Positions 51,763-60,025 of a stretch of DNA of 64,000 bases are shown here, in pieces. Numbering within the stretch: position 1 is the first letter of the stretch; each line of letters opens with the position of its first letter. A model generated the notes under the pieces. That model was not told the DNA's origin. It did not search any database and was given only the letters and a program-made list of their open reading frames with translations. The translations under genes and the position numbers were made by a program. The stretch is from Crossiella sp. S99.2 (GTDB lineage: Bacteria > Actinomycetota > Actinomycetes > Mycobacteriales > Pseudonocardiaceae): assembly GCF_023094165.1 (NCBI RefSeq), contig NZ_JALMDK010000014.1, forward strand, positions 1-64,000. The letters are read 5' to 3'.

Positions 51763-52637
51763 GACCACCACCCCCGCGCGGTACTACTGGACGGCTGGGG
51801 GTGCAGCAGGAATCCTGGTTCCGGTCGGGGGCGGGTCAGCGCGGCCAGCCAGGTGCAGGCCAGGGCGATCAGGCCGAAGACCAGGGCCAGCCACAGCTGT
51901 CCGGTGAGGGTGTCGAAGGGGGCCAGGTAGTCCTCGGTGGCGGCCAGCAGACCGATGGTCATGGCGGTGATGATGGCCAGCAGGGCGCGGACGCTGGTGC
52001 GGATCTTGGCGCGGTCTGCCTCGACTTGGCGGCGTCCGGCCACGTCCTGGCGCAGGGAGCTGGCCAGTTCGTTGAGGATCGGGATCAGGCCGCGGCCGCC
52101 ACTGCGGTGGCGCAGGATCAGGCAGGCCACCACGCGGTGAGCGGCGGCGTGGTCGAGTTGGCGGGCGAACTCCCACAACGCCGGGTCCAGCCCACCGACG
52201 CGGGTACTGGCGGCCAGGGCCTGGACCTGTTCGGCGATCGCGGCAGGGGCGGTGTGGGCGCTGGCGGTGATGGCGGCTTCCAGGCCGCCGGCGCCGGTGC
52301 CGAGCAGGTCAGCCAACCGGCGGGTCCATTCGGCCACCGCCTCCAGGGTGGTGATCATGCTGCGGTTGCCCGGTTGCGCTACCGCGCGCGGCACCAGCAC
52401 GGCGCCGAGTCCGGCGGCCACGGCGGCGACCGGCCACCCGCTGGCCCACCCCACCACCCCGCCGACCACCAGGCCCAGCATCAGCGGCTGCAGCCAGCTC
52501 CACCGCCGCAGTCGGAGCGCCGCGGCGCTCCGACGGGGACCGGAACGGTCCCGCATCGGTGAGGTCCGGAGCCCGGCGACAGTGAGTCCGAGCGCGGCCG
52601 CCAAGGCCACGCCCAGCACTACCGACAGGGCGGTCAT
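51759..52637 (-). CDS. tadB: TadB-like type II/IV secretion inner-membrane protein
   Basis: A 292-residue T2SSF-family protein. It has helices at about 3-23, 50-83 (MLGLVVGGVVGWASGWPVAA) and 207-265. The cytoplasmic core contains LEAVAEWTRRLADLLGTGAG, GLEAAITASAHTAPAAIAEQ, and LNELASSLRQDVAGRRQVEA. It is coupled to tadA upstream by a 4-bp overlap and to tadC downstream. It forms the inner-membrane platform of the Tad pilus. Confidence 0.85.
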   Translation of the reverse strand: MTALSVVLGVALAAALGLTVAGLRTSPMRDRSGPRRSAAALRLRRWSWLQPLMLGLVVGGVVGWASGWPVAAVAAGLGAVLVPRAVAQPGNRSMITTLEAVAEWTRRLADLLGTGAGGLEAAITASAHTAPAAIAEQVQALAASTRVGGLDPALWEFARQLDHAAAHRVVACLILRHRSGGRGLIPILNELASSLRQDVAGRRQVEADRAKIRTSVRALLAIITAMTIGLLAATEDYLAPFDTLTGQLWLALVFGLIALACTWLAALTRPRPEPGFLLHPQPSSSTARGWWS

Positions 52638-54109
52638 GGCAGGTCCCGGCGGAGTGGGGCGGGTTGCCAGTCTCCGTCGACCTGGTGGAGCAGGCCGGGG
52701 TCGAAGCCGTGCCGGATCAGCTCGGCCAGCAAGGTCGGGCTGGGCGGGAAGTCCGGGATCGCCCGGCTGTCGACTGGGCGGGGGCTGAAGATGCGGGTGA
52801 GGTCGGGGCGGCCGGTGTCGCCGATCGGGCCGATTTCGGCGATCTCGGTGACATAGCGCTGGCGGCAGGACCGGCCGGTGCGCGTGTCGTGGTGGTCAGT
52901 TTTGGCCAGCTGCACGATCAGGTGCACCGCCGAGGCGGTCCAGCGGTAGGCGGCCTCCACCGGCAACGGCGGTACCGCGAGTTGGCCGAGGGCGGCGATG
53001 CGGTCGGGGACCGCGGCGGCGGAGGCGGCGTGCAGGGTGGCCATGCCGCCGCCGACGGCGCCGTTGCCCAGCGCCCGCAGCAGGGAGGTGACCTCTCCGG
53101 CCCGGACTTCCCCGACCAGGACCCGGTGCGGTGAGTGGCGCAGGACTTGTTTGAGCAGGTCGTCCAGGTTGATCGTGCCGACGCCTTCGGCGTTGGCCTG
53201 CCGGGTCTCTAGGGGTGTCACCAGCGTGTGGGTGCCCAGCAGGTCCAGGCCCAGTTCCGCGTCATCTTCGACGGTGGCGAGGTGTTCGTGGGCGGGGATC
53301 TCGCGGGCCAGGGCGCGCAGGAAGGTGGTCTTGCCGGTGTAGGGGCCGCCGGTGACCAGGATGTTCTTGCCCGCCAATACGGCTGCGCGCAAGAACGCCA
53401 CCAGGATGGTGTCGACCGTCCCGGCGCGGATCAGGTCGTCCAGGCCGGCCTCGTGCAGGCGGTGGCGGCGGATGGAGATCCGCGGCCGACCCGACACCCC
53501 CATCACCGCGGACAACCGAGCGCCCAGCACACCACCGACGGGCAGACGGAAACTGGTCATCGGGGTGGCGGAGCTGAACTCGCGGGCACTGCGACCCATG
53601 CGGGCGGCCAGATCGGTCACCATGGCGATGAGGGTGGCGTCGGAGTCAGCCACCGCATACTCCCACCGCTGGAGCGTGCCGTCGGCCAGATCCAGCCACA
53701 CCTGGTCGTAGCCGTGGATGTGGATGTTCTCGACATCGTCCTGTTCCAGCAGCGGCAAGAGCGAGCCGAGCCCGGCCATCGAGGCCACCACCGCCTGGGC
53801 GAGTTCGCGCTCGAAGGCCATCGTCACCGGCGGCTGCCCGGCTTGGGCATTGCGCACGACCCAGGCGGTGATCTCCTCCTGCACCAGCGCCAGCACACGG
53901 GCATGCTCCGCAGCCGGATCTTGGTCACCGGTGTTGTCGTGGTCGGCTTCGGCTCGCCGCTCGGCGACGGCGAGGCGGAGTTGGCGCACCAGCTCGGGGT
54001 CTGGTCTCGTCCTCGGCGAGTCAGCTGGCGGGGTGTGGGGGTCGGTGGGGACGGCGTGGAGTCCGCCGCGCCGGGGCGGCCGGGCCGCTCCGGGTTGGTC
54101 CGCGGTCAT
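52634..54109 (-). CDS. tadA: TadA-type secretion ATPase
   Basis: A 491-residue GspE/TadA-family ATPase. Walker A is GGPYTGKT (about 254-261), the Asp box is ATVEDDAELGLDL, Walker B is VLVGEVRAGE (about 330-339), and the His box is GGGMATLHAASA. An N-terminal 100-residue polar region is followed by the conserved VENIHIHGYDQVWLDLADG. It powers pilus extension from the cytoplasmic face of TadB/TadC. ATG 54109 overlaps the upstream tadZ stop by 4 bp; the frame upstream of it is His/Arg-rich shadow sequence. Normal family length. Confidence 0.9.
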   Translation of the reverse strand: MTADQPGAARPPRRGGLHAVPTDPHTPPADSPRTRPDPELVRQLRLAVAERRAEADHDNTGDQDPAAEHARVLALVQEEITAWVVRNAQAGQPPVTMAFERELAQAVVASMAGLGSLLPLLEQDDVENIHIHGYDQVWLDLADGTLQRWEYAVADSDATLIAMVTDLAARMGRSAREFSSATPMTSFRLPVGGVLGARLSAVMGVSGRPRISIRRHRLHEAGLDDLIRAGTVDTILVAFLRAAVLAGKNILVTGGPYTGKTTFLRALAREIPAHEHLATVEDDAELGLDLLGTHTLVTPLETRQANAEGVGTINLDDLLKQVLRHSPHRVLVGEVRAGEVTSLLRALGNGAVGGGMATLHAASAAAVPDRIAALGQLAVPPLPVEAAYRWTASAVHLIVQLAKTDHHDTRTGRSCRQRYVTEIAEIGPIGDTGRPDLTRIFSPRPVDSRAIPDFPPSPTLLAELIRHGFDPGLLHQVDGDWQPAPLRRDLP

Positions 54110-54921
54110 CGGGAGGCCCCTTTCATGGTGGTCAGTGCCGCGGGTGCGGGGTGGGCGAGAAGTCCGGCGGTGTGCAGGCGCAGCGCGGTGCGCTGCGCCA
54201 CCCGGGCGAACACGGTGCGCTCGATGCGCCGCCGGTCGGCGCCGTCGCTGAAGACCCGAGCCGTGATGGCGTCCTCGGGCATGCTCAGGCGCGCCGGAAC
54301 GCCGAGCAGGCGCTGGACCTCGCGCACACCGCGCTGGCTGGTGCCACAGACCGCCAGGCCAAGCCGGTCGGCCGGGATGCGTTCGCGTAGCGCGGTCAGG
54401 GCGGGTTGGGCGGAGTGCAGGTGCCGGGGCACGGGGCGCACGGCGAGCAGGACCAAGTCGGCGGCCTTCAGCACCGGCCAGGGCACCGTGGTGTCGGTGA
54501 TCCGCCCGCAGTCGGCCAGCACGTCCACCGCCCCGCCCGGATTCGTGGAGACCGCGGTGAACGCCTCGGCCAGCCGCTGCCAGCCGCCGTCGCCGAGCGC
54601 GGCGGCCTGGGCTGGGTCGGCGAGCCCGGCCAGCAGCCTGGCGCGTGGGGCGGGTGGCACGGTCTGGAGGTGGGCGGTGAGCAGGTCGGCGGTGATGGTG
54701 GTGGTGTGCCGGGTGGCGGTGGCGAAGGACAACACACCCAACTCGGTGTGCAGCCGTCCCGACAGCCACCACGGTGACAACCAGCCGGTGGCCAGGTCAC
54801 CGCCGTGGGGGTCGCAGTCGGCGAGTACCAGCGGTACCGGCCAGGCGTAGGCGAGGGCGGCCGCGGTGGTGCTCGCGCCGGGCGCGGACTTGCCGGAGAC
54901 GATCGCGATCACGGCCATCAC
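54106..54921 (-). CDS. TadZ/CpaE-like MinD-type protein
   Basis: About 271 residues of the ParA/MinD superfamily. The deviant P-loop VSGKSAPGASTTAAALAYAW keeps the signature Lys but lacks the usual second Lys, and DCDPHGGDLATGWL matches the switch I/II-adjacent region. LADLVLLAVRPVPRHLHSAQ and LAVCGTSQRGVREVQRLLGV follow. TadZ proteins mark the pole or site of pilus assembly. The P-loop change suggests weak or no ATP hydrolysis. The start is GTG 54921 or ATG 54918. The gene lies 13 bp after the SAF-domain gene and overlaps tadA. Confidence 0.78.
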   Translation of the reverse strand: MMAVIAIVSGKSAPGASTTAAALAYAWPVPLVLADCDPHGGDLATGWLSPWWLSGRLHTELGVLSFATATRHTTTITADLLTAHLQTVPPAPRARLLAGLADPAQAAALGDGGWQRLAEAFTAVSTNPGGAVDVLADCGRITDTTVPWPVLKAADLVLLAVRPVPRHLHSAQPALTALRERIPADRLGLAVCGTSQRGVREVQRLLGVPARLSMPEDAITARVFSDGADRRRIERTVFARVAQRTALRLHTAGLLAHPAPAALTTMKGASR

Positions 54922-54934
54922 GTGCCACACCTGC

Positions 54935-55615
54935 CTAGTTCCCGGGGCCGAGCAGGGTCAGGATCACCGGACCGGCCGCCGCCGCGGTCGCGGTGGTGAG
55001 CTGGTCGGCGGTGATCACGACGTCGACGGTGATCGCGCCCTGGGTATCGGGCTTGCCGAGTAGGAGCACCCGGGCGGTGAACCCCGTTCCCCGAATCGCA
55101 CCCTCCGCGGTGGTCTGGTTGGAGGCGATCGGGGTCACCTGGACCCGCTCGCCGGGGCGCAGACCGCGGGCGGGCAGCTGGCCGGGTTTGACCGCCAGGC
55201 CGACAACGTGTTGTCCCGCAGCAGGAATCAAGTCTGCGGTCAGGTGCTCCGGGGCGAGCACGCTGCCCTGGGGCAACCCGGTGGCCGCGGTCTTGCCGAG
55301 CACGGCGGCGCGGTCCTCATCGCGGATCATGTGCGCGGCGGGATCCTCGACGATGCGGGCCGTGACCAGATCGGTCTCGGTGATCCGCTGTCCCCAGTCC
55401 ACCTGGCGTGCCAGCACCAGCACCGTGACCCGGGCGTCGTGGGCGGAGATGAACAGGTAGTTGCCGTAGCCAGCTCCGGCGGCCAGCCCCAGCGCGGTGA
55501 GCAGCAACCACCAGCGCCGCCGACGCGGCAACCGCGCCGGATGGTCCGATCGTGCTGCCTGGGGTGCTGCGCTGTTCCGGGCGGCAGCGGGCGCACTGGG
55601 CAGTGGGGGTCTCAT
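54935..55615 (-). CDS. SAF-domain protein, CpaB/RcpC-like
   Basis: A 226-residue protein with an N-terminal membrane helix (WWLLLTALGLAAGAGYGNYL) and a SAF/AFP-like domain (ARQVDWGQRITETDLVTARI, LPQGSVLAPEHLTADLIPAA, AVKPGQLPARGLRPGERVQV). CpaB-like proteins act in the periplasm of Tad systems; in actinobacteria they face the outside of the membrane. GAAAGGGG lies eight bases before ATG 55615. It is placed just before tadZ, as in other Tad operons. Confidence 0.8.
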   Translation of the reverse strand: MRPPLPSAPAAARNSAAPQAARSDHPARLPRRRRWWLLLTALGLAAGAGYGNYLFISAHDARVTVLVLARQVDWGQRITETDLVTARIVEDPAAHMIRDEDRAAVLGKTAATGLPQGSVLAPEHLTADLIPAAGQHVVGLAVKPGQLPARGLRPGERVQVTPIASNQTTAEGAIRGTGFTARVLLLGKPDTQGAITVDVVITADQLTTATAAAAGPVILTLLGPGN

Positions 55616-55620
55616 GGTGT

Positions 55621-56583
55621 TCACCCCTTTCCTGATAACGCGGAATTCGCCGCTTGGTCGCGCCGGAGGGCTTGGGCTTCCACAACGGCCAGGGTCAGCT
55701 CGGCGCGGGAGATCAGATCGGGCAGGCGGCCGCTGGCTGGAGCGGTGCCGGTGGAGCCGGTCCAGCTCACCGACCAGGTGATGGCGAACACCGCGCGGAC
55801 CTGCTCGCCGGGTCGGCCGTGGGAGGACCGCAGGTAGACGAAGTCGCAGTCCGGCGACGGCGCGTGCAGCCCGGCCGCGCGGGTGTATGGAGTGCCGGGG
55901 CCTGTGCAGGTGCGGCCCTGGCCCATGCCGGAGTCGAAGGTCAGCTTCGCCGGGATCGCGGTGACCTGGGCCCAGACCGGGCCGGCCTGTACCCGCTCCA
56001 CCTGCGGCCGCCACACTGTCGGCGCGGTCCACAGCCAGGTGTGCTCGCCGACCACGGTGGCCCGGCGCCCGTCGGCCAGCTGCACGTCCGGGGACACCCG
56101 CGGCGCTGGCAACGGCAATACCAGCTGCTCGAACGCCCGCTGGGCCAGCTCGGCCGGGCTGGGCAGGACCGGCACCGGCCCGGCTCCCGGGCCTGGGGCA
56201 GGACCGGTGACCCAACCGGTGGTCGCGCCGTTGCAGGTGCGGGTGTAGGCGGCCTTGCCGTCCCCGCCCAGCGAGCCCGTGTGCCATTCGCGGTACTTGT
56301 CGAACATCTCCGACGGGCTGTGCGCGGCAGGGGAGTAGGTGCAGGCCGGTGCCGCACCGCCGCGACCGGTGGAGGCACTCGCGCCGCGACCGGGGCGGCC
56401 CGGTTGGCCGGGTGCGGTGGCGCCGAGGTCGACCGACGGGGCCCTGATGTGGCCGAAGAGGTCACCGGGAACCACCACGATCTGGCCATCCCAGCTCGCC
56501 TCAGCACGCATCGGCGCGCTCACGGCGAAGGTGAGTATCGCGGCGAGGGCCACGGCACTGGCGGCGGCGCGTGTCACCGGCAC
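55621..56583 (-). CDS. Secreted hypothetical protein of the Tad operon
   Basis: A 320-residue protein with a clear Sec signal peptide (SAVALAAILTFAVSAPMRAE then ASW). The mature part has four Cys (APACTYSPAA, YTRTCNGATTG, GRTCTGPGTPYTR, SPDCDFVYLRSS) that could form two disulfides, and a beta-rich C-terminal half (RAVFAITWSVSWTGSTG). A Pro/Gly-rich stretch sits in the middle. The gene overlaps the upstream lipoprotein gene by 10 bp, so it belongs to the operon. I know no family; it may be an adhesin-like or assembly factor for the pilus. Confidence 0.65.
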   Translation of the reverse strand: MPVTRAAASAVALAAILTFAVSAPMRAEASWDGQIVVVPGDLFGHIRAPSVDLGATAPGQPGRPGRGASASTGRGGAAPACTYSPAAHSPSEMFDKYREWHTGSLGGDGKAAYTRTCNGATTGWVTGPAPGPGAGPVPVLPSPAELAQRAFEQLVLPLPAPRVSPDVQLADGRRATVVGEHTWLWTAPTVWRPQVERVQAGPVWAQVTAIPAKLTFDSGMGQGRTCTGPGTPYTRAAGLHAPSPDCDFVYLRSSHGRPGEQVRAVFAITWSVSWTGSTGTAPASGRLPDLISRAELTLAVVEAQALRRDQAANSALSGKG

Positions 56584-57122
56584 GCACCTCCCCCGAAGAC
56601 CACGTCAGAAACCCGCCACCGCCCGTCGGTGCCGCGCTGCATCGTGGCTGTGACCGGGTTCCTCGCCACGCCAACGGTTTTCGGCTTGCCGGTCTTCGCG
56701 TCGGCCTGACCGGCTTTGCTGCCGTCCTGGCAGTCCTGCACCGTCGCGCGATCTCCGGCGAGTTCGACGTTGGTGATGCGCGCGGTGGTGCTGCCGTACA
56801 GGACCACCGACTGCTCCCGCAGCAGACCCAGCCCTTGCACCGTCCTGCGCAACTGCGGGTCTGCCGCCACCGCGCTCATGCGGGTTTGCCACTCCGACTC
56901 GGGCTGCTTGTCGATCGCGGCTGCCACCTGCCAGAACTCCTGGTAGGCCGACCTGATCGAGGAGGACGGATCGGTCGAAGTGCTCGGTGGCGAGGCCGAG
57001 GAGGTCTGTGACGGTTTCGGCTGCGGTACGGCGGAGTTCTTCGGAGTGCAGGCGGAGACCAGTACCAGGCCGGGCACCAGCACGCAGGCGGCTGCCTTGT
57101 AGACCCGGTTGTGCGTGGTCAT
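56574..57122 (-). CDS. Lipoprotein of the Tad operon
   Basis: A 182-residue protein with a lipoprotein signal (AACVLVPGLVLVSAC; lipobox LVSAC with Cys25). A Ser/Pro/Thr linker precedes a compact domain: IRSAYQEFWQVAAAIDKQPE, LLREQSVVLYGSTTARITNV, GRWRVSDVVF. The domain looks like the NTF2/Mce-associated-type helical-sheet fold common in actinobacterial lipoproteins. It shares this overall plan with the divergent lipoprotein at 58145. Probably anchored to the outer face of the membrane. Function unknown. Confidence 0.7.
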   Translation of the reverse strand: MTTHNRVYKAAACVLVPGLVLVSACTPKNSAVPQPKPSQTSSASPPSTSTDPSSSIRSAYQEFWQVAAAIDKQPESEWQTRMSAVAADPQLRRTVQGLGLLREQSVVLYGSTTARITNVELAGDRATVQDCQDGSKAGQADAKTGKPKTVGVARNPVTATMQRGTDGRWRVSDVVFGGGACR

Positions 57123-57162
57123 GGCCGACTCCGTTCCGATTGCCGCGGCATTCGCGCCACGG

Positions 57163-57798
57163 TCAGTGGGTGATCACCACGAGCAGCGCACCGGCAAGCA
57201 GCGGTGGCCCGGCGGGAAACCCGGCGCTGTGTCCCCACCGGGCGCGCCCGGTGGCCAGTAGGCCGACCGCGACCGCCCCGGTCAGCAGGAAGGACAGCGT
57301 CAGCCCGCGGACAACGTGCTCCCAGCCCAGGAACCCCAGGAAGAGGGCCAGGACGGGCAGCAACACCGCGTCGCCCCCGCCAAACCCCGCAGGCCAGAGC
57401 ACGTGCACGGCGACGGTCACCAGCCCGACCACGGCCGCGGCGGCCAGGGCGCGCCACAGCCCGCCGAATGCGCCGAGTCGCGCCGAGGCCAAGGCGAGCA
57501 GCGCCACCCCGCCGAGCCCCAGCAAGGCGGTCAGCGGGTGCGGCAGTCGCCGGTGCTCCATGTCGATGGCCGCCAGGACCAGGCCGAACACCGCCAGCCA
57601 GCACCAGGCCGCTGTGGCCGGGTCGTCGGGTGAGCGCCAGCCCAACCAGGTGGTCAGCGCCAACCCCACCACGGACAGCCAGGCACCCCGAAGCCACAGT
57701 TCGCGCCGATCCCGCGCTCGGTCCATTCGGACCTGACAGGCGGCCCACAGGAGCCCCGTGCCCGCTCCGGCGAGCTGATAGGCGATGACCACCGACAT
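57163..57798 (-). CDS. Prepilin peptidase (A24 family)
   Basis: A 211-residue polytopic protein. The two catalytic aspartates are in LAAIDMEHRRLPHPLTALLG and in PAGFGGGDAVLLPVLALF (GxGD motif), with about seven helices. It lacks the methylase domain, as expected for CpaA/TadV-type enzymes. It should process the Flp-like and TadE-like prepilins of this operon. ATG 57798 is preceded by GGAGGAGA. It is the first gene of the 13-gene minus-strand operon; the transcript probably starts near 57941, leaving a leader of about 140 nt. Confidence 0.85.
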   Translation of the reverse strand: MSVVIAYQLAGAGTGLLWAACQVRMDRARDRRELWLRGAWLSVVGLALTTWLGWRSPDDPATAAWCWLAVFGLVLAAIDMEHRRLPHPLTALLGLGGVALLALASARLGAFGGLWRALAAAAVVGLVTVAVHVLWPAGFGGGDAVLLPVLALFLGFLGWEHVVRGLTLSFLLTGAVAVGLLATGRARWGHSAGFPAGPPLLAGALLVVITH

Positions 57799-57947
57799 GG
57801 TCTTCTCCTCCATGCGGCCAGTCCGGCTGCGGTTTCTCGGCATGTTTTCCGGTCGCGTGTGACTCTGATGCAACGGTGTTCATTCCGCACTCGCCTCCTG
57901 GTGTCGCAACTTTCAAGATCAGTTTTTGCTTCCGCTTCGCATCCCTG

Positions 57948-57976
57948 TCTATCGGATCACCCCCTACGGACCGCAA
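57948..57976 (-). promoter_or_regulatory. Leftward promoter of the Tad operon
   Basis: Reading leftward: TTGCGG (57976-57971), 17-bp spacer, GATAGA (57953-57948). The -35 is inside the left arm of the large inverted repeat. It is the mirror image of the rightward promoter at 58084-58112. Confidence 0.6.
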
Positions 57977-58096
57977 GGTACGTACGACCGGACACTTGTG
58001 TCCGTACCGGCCAAATACCCGATCGGGGGACGCCGGTCGAACAAAACACCTCGTACGGACAGAAGTGTCCGGCGCTACGCACCTTGCGGTCCGGTA
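57965..58096. repeat. Large imperfect inverted repeat in the divergent Tad/lipoprotein promoter region
   Basis: Arms 57965-58007 and 58053-58096 are complementary at about 38 of 43 positions, 45 bp apart. Each arm contains a small palindrome (GGACACTTGTGTCC at 57990-58003; GGACAGAAGTGTCC at 58057-58070) placed 13 bp upstream of a TTGCGG -35. The spacer has its own dyad elements (ACCGGC, CCCGATCGGG, GCCGGT). The layout is that of paired activator or repressor sites serving two divergent promoters. Confidence 0.8.
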
Positions 58097-58112
58097 CCCC
58101 CGCACTGATATC
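58084..58112 (+). promoter_or_regulatory. Rightward promoter of the lipoprotein gene
   Basis: TTGCGG (58084-58089), 17-bp spacer, GATATC (58107-58112); expected start near 58119, with AAGGAGGA just before ATG 58145. The -35 lies in the right arm of the inverted repeat. Confidence 0.6.
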
Positions 58113-58144
58113 AGAGGTAGAGAACAAAACAAGGAGGAGAGATC

Positions 58145-58738
58145 ATGCCGTCAACTCGACCCAACTCGCCCATTCTTCTGGCAGTAATCGTCGCAGGCGT
58201 CATGGTCGCGGTGTCCGGGTGCGGCGCGATCAAACAACCGGCCGAAGACACCGCGATCCTGAACCGGAGCTTCTCGCCCAGCTCGCAGACATCCGCTGCA
58301 GCGCCGACCTCGACTTCGCCCGTCAAAGATTCAGATGCGGTTCGCGCCGCACTGGATGCGTACCGCGGCATGTGGCACCAGCTCACCATCGCCGCCGCGA
58401 GCAGCAACCACCAGGTCAACGGCCTGGCTAGCCATGCGACCGGTCAGGCGCTGACCACGCTGCGCGGCATGCTGTACAACGACTCGATCGCCGGCCTGGT
58501 CACCCTGGGACAGCCGACGTTATCACCGAAGGTGGCCGCGGTCCGGATTCCGGAAGTGCCCATCGAGGCCGACATCGTCGATTGCGTAGACACGACCACG
58601 TGGCGCAAGTACAAGGCGAGAGGCGGCGTTGCCGAGAACCGGCCCGCTGGGCGGCGGCATACCTCTGCGGTCGTGCGGAATACTGATGGCGAGTGGAAGG
58701 TGACCAAAGTGACGATCGACGACGTCAGTTCGTGCTGA
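58145..58738 (+). CDS. Lipoprotein divergent from the Tad operon
   Basis: A 197-residue protein with a lipoprotein signal (LLAVIVAGVMVAVSGC; Cys23). A Ser/Thr linker is followed by a domain that begins SDAVRAALDAYRGMWHQLTI and includes QALTTLRGMLYNDSIAGLVT, VPIEADIVDCVDTTTWRKYK and TDGEWKVTKVTIDDVSSC. The fold type is like the 56574 lipoprotein, suggesting paralogues. It shares the inverted-repeat control region with the Tad operon, so it is probably co-regulated and may assist pilus function at the cell surface. AAGGAGGA precedes the ATG. Confidence 0.75.
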   Translation: MPSTRPNSPILLAVIVAGVMVAVSGCGAIKQPAEDTAILNRSFSPSSQTSAAAPTSTSPVKDSDAVRAALDAYRGMWHQLTIAAASSNHQVNGLASHATGQALTTLRGMLYNDSIAGLVTLGQPTLSPKVAAVRIPEVPIEADIVDCVDTTTWRKYKARGGVAENRPAGRRHTSAVVRNTDGEWKVTKVTIDDVSSC

Positions 58739-58755
58739 TCGAACCGATCCCATCA

Positions 58756-59097
58756 CTACGCTTTGTGATTTTGCGACCAGTCATCGTACGATCTCAAGGC
58801 GACCAGCACGCCAGCTGCTTTGCTGGTCGCCCGGTAAGTCACCGTGCGCGGAAATCCGCCCGTCTCCTGTCGGGTGATGAGTCCTCCTTTCACCATGGCG
58901 TCCAAGGTTCGGTTGTACGCCTTGTCGTACAGAGCCCGGCCGGTCTTCATACCGCCCTGTTGGACCCGCGCACGCAAGCCTGTCCAGGTTTGTGGACCTT
59001 TGGCCAAGGCCACAAGCACTGGTACTGCCCAGTCCATGCGGGTAACTCGAAGCGCCTCCTGCGCTTCGCCCCAGTTGATCTCGTCGCCGGCCATCAT
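58756..59097 (-). CDS. HxlR-like winged-helix transcriptional regulator
   Basis: A 113-residue protein, start ATG 59097 or 59094 after GGGGAG. The winged helix reads WAVPVLVALAKGPQTWTGLR, KAYNRTLDAMVKGGLITRQE, PRTVTYRATSKAAGVLVAL. It lacks the usual Cys of HxlR redox sensors. Such regulators bind palindromes in promoters of nearby genes, and the Tad/lipoprotein control region 0.65 kb away has suitable palindromes. The gene is convergent with the lipoprotein gene (17 bp between stops). Confidence 0.7.
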   Translation of the reverse strand: MMAGDEINWGEAQEALRVTRMDWAVPVLVALAKGPQTWTGLRARVQQGGMKTGRALYDKAYNRTLDAMVKGGLITRQETGGFPRTVTYRATSKAAGVLVALRSYDDWSQNHKA

Positions 59098-59193
59098 TCT
59101 CCCCGTCCTGAGACCCGATACCACCGCTGCGCTGGCGATACCGGATCCCGCTTCCCCGAAAACAAGCTCGGCCCCTCCCTGCCGGGCCTGAGT

Positions 59194-59937
59194 TCACACG
59201 ATCGCGAACTCACCTCCCGCCATGGGACCGAGGAACACCAGGCACTCACGGTCCTCGTCAGCTCCCTTCGCCTCCAGCAGCGCGCCGTCCGCGTGCCGGA
59301 CCGCCGCTGCAAGAAGAGAGATAACGCGCCCGTCCCGCGTTGGTCGGAACGCGGCGGCCCCAACCGCAACTTTCACGGAAATTCGCACCGCAGAGTCCTC
59401 CGGCGGCGCGCCCCTGGTGACGACGCTCAGGTCGCGCACCAGCTGCCCGAGGCGGTGGGCGACCCGGATCGCCTCGTGCGCGTCCGCCACCAGGCACAAC
59501 GCGAGGAACTCATCACCGCCGTACCGGGCGAGCACGTCCCGCGGTCCGATGGCGCCTCGAAGCACGTCGGCGACGGCGCCGAGCACCACGTCCCCCGCCG
59601 GGTGGCCATGGTGGTCGTTCACCGCCTTGAAGTCGTCGATGTCCAACATCAGTAGCACGAGCGCTTCCCCCTGCGCTGCGGCTTCGGCGACAAGCCGCGA
59701 AGCCGCGGTGTCCCAGCCCCACCGATCCGGCAACCTCGTCACGAAGTCGACGCCCGCGCTCCCAACCGCCTGACCGCAGGTCCGGCAACACGCTCCGACA
59801 GCCTGTTCCTCATCCACCGCGGCAGCCGACTGATCGTCGCTACGCCGTGGACGCGGTGCCGGTAACTCGGCGTGCCTGTCGCGGTCTTCGGCCGCAGCTC
59901 GGTCTCCGAGCGTGGCCGCTGTTCGCGTCGTACGCAC
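59194..59937 (-). CDS. Diguanylate cyclase (GGDEF protein)
   Basis: A 247-residue soluble protein. A polar N-terminal 45 residues with a short Cys-rich stretch (GACCRTCGQ) is followed by a full GGDEF domain: FVTRLPDRWGWDTAASRLV, LMLDIDDFKAVNDHHGHPAG, and an intact YGGDEF (139-144). The allosteric I-site (RxxD) is replaced by GPRD, so product inhibition may be lost. GTG 59937 is chosen because AGGGAGGGG lies five bases before it; the frame is open to 60036. It should make cyclic-di-GMP, in contrast to the degenerate GGDEF/EAL protein at 11925. Regulatory link to the Tad pilus is possible but unproven. Confidence 0.82.
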   Translation of the reverse strand: MRTTRTAATLGDRAAAEDRDRHAELPAPRPRRSDDQSAAAVDEEQAVGACCRTCGQAVGSAGVDFVTRLPDRWGWDTAASRLVAEAAAQGEALVLLMLDIDDFKAVNDHHGHPAGDVVLGAVADVLRGAIGPRDVLARYGGDEFLALCLVADAHEAIRVAHRLGQLVRDLSVVTRGAPPEDSAVRISVKVAVGAAAFRPTRDGRVISLLAAAVRHADGALLEAKGADEDRECLVFLGPMAGGEFAIV

Positions 59938-60025
59938 CGCTGCCCCTCCCTGAAACTGTTCTGAGTAAATGATCTTCATTTCGGCGGGATTGTCGAGATT
60001 GGCAGCATAAGCACAGTCTGGAGAC

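Noticed and set aside
57119..58132. A 337-codon minus-strand frame with an ATG after GGAGG near 57884
   Set aside because: It overlaps the prepilin peptidase out of frame and is Arg/Gly-rich without motifs; the GGAGG may reflect a short leader peptide at most.
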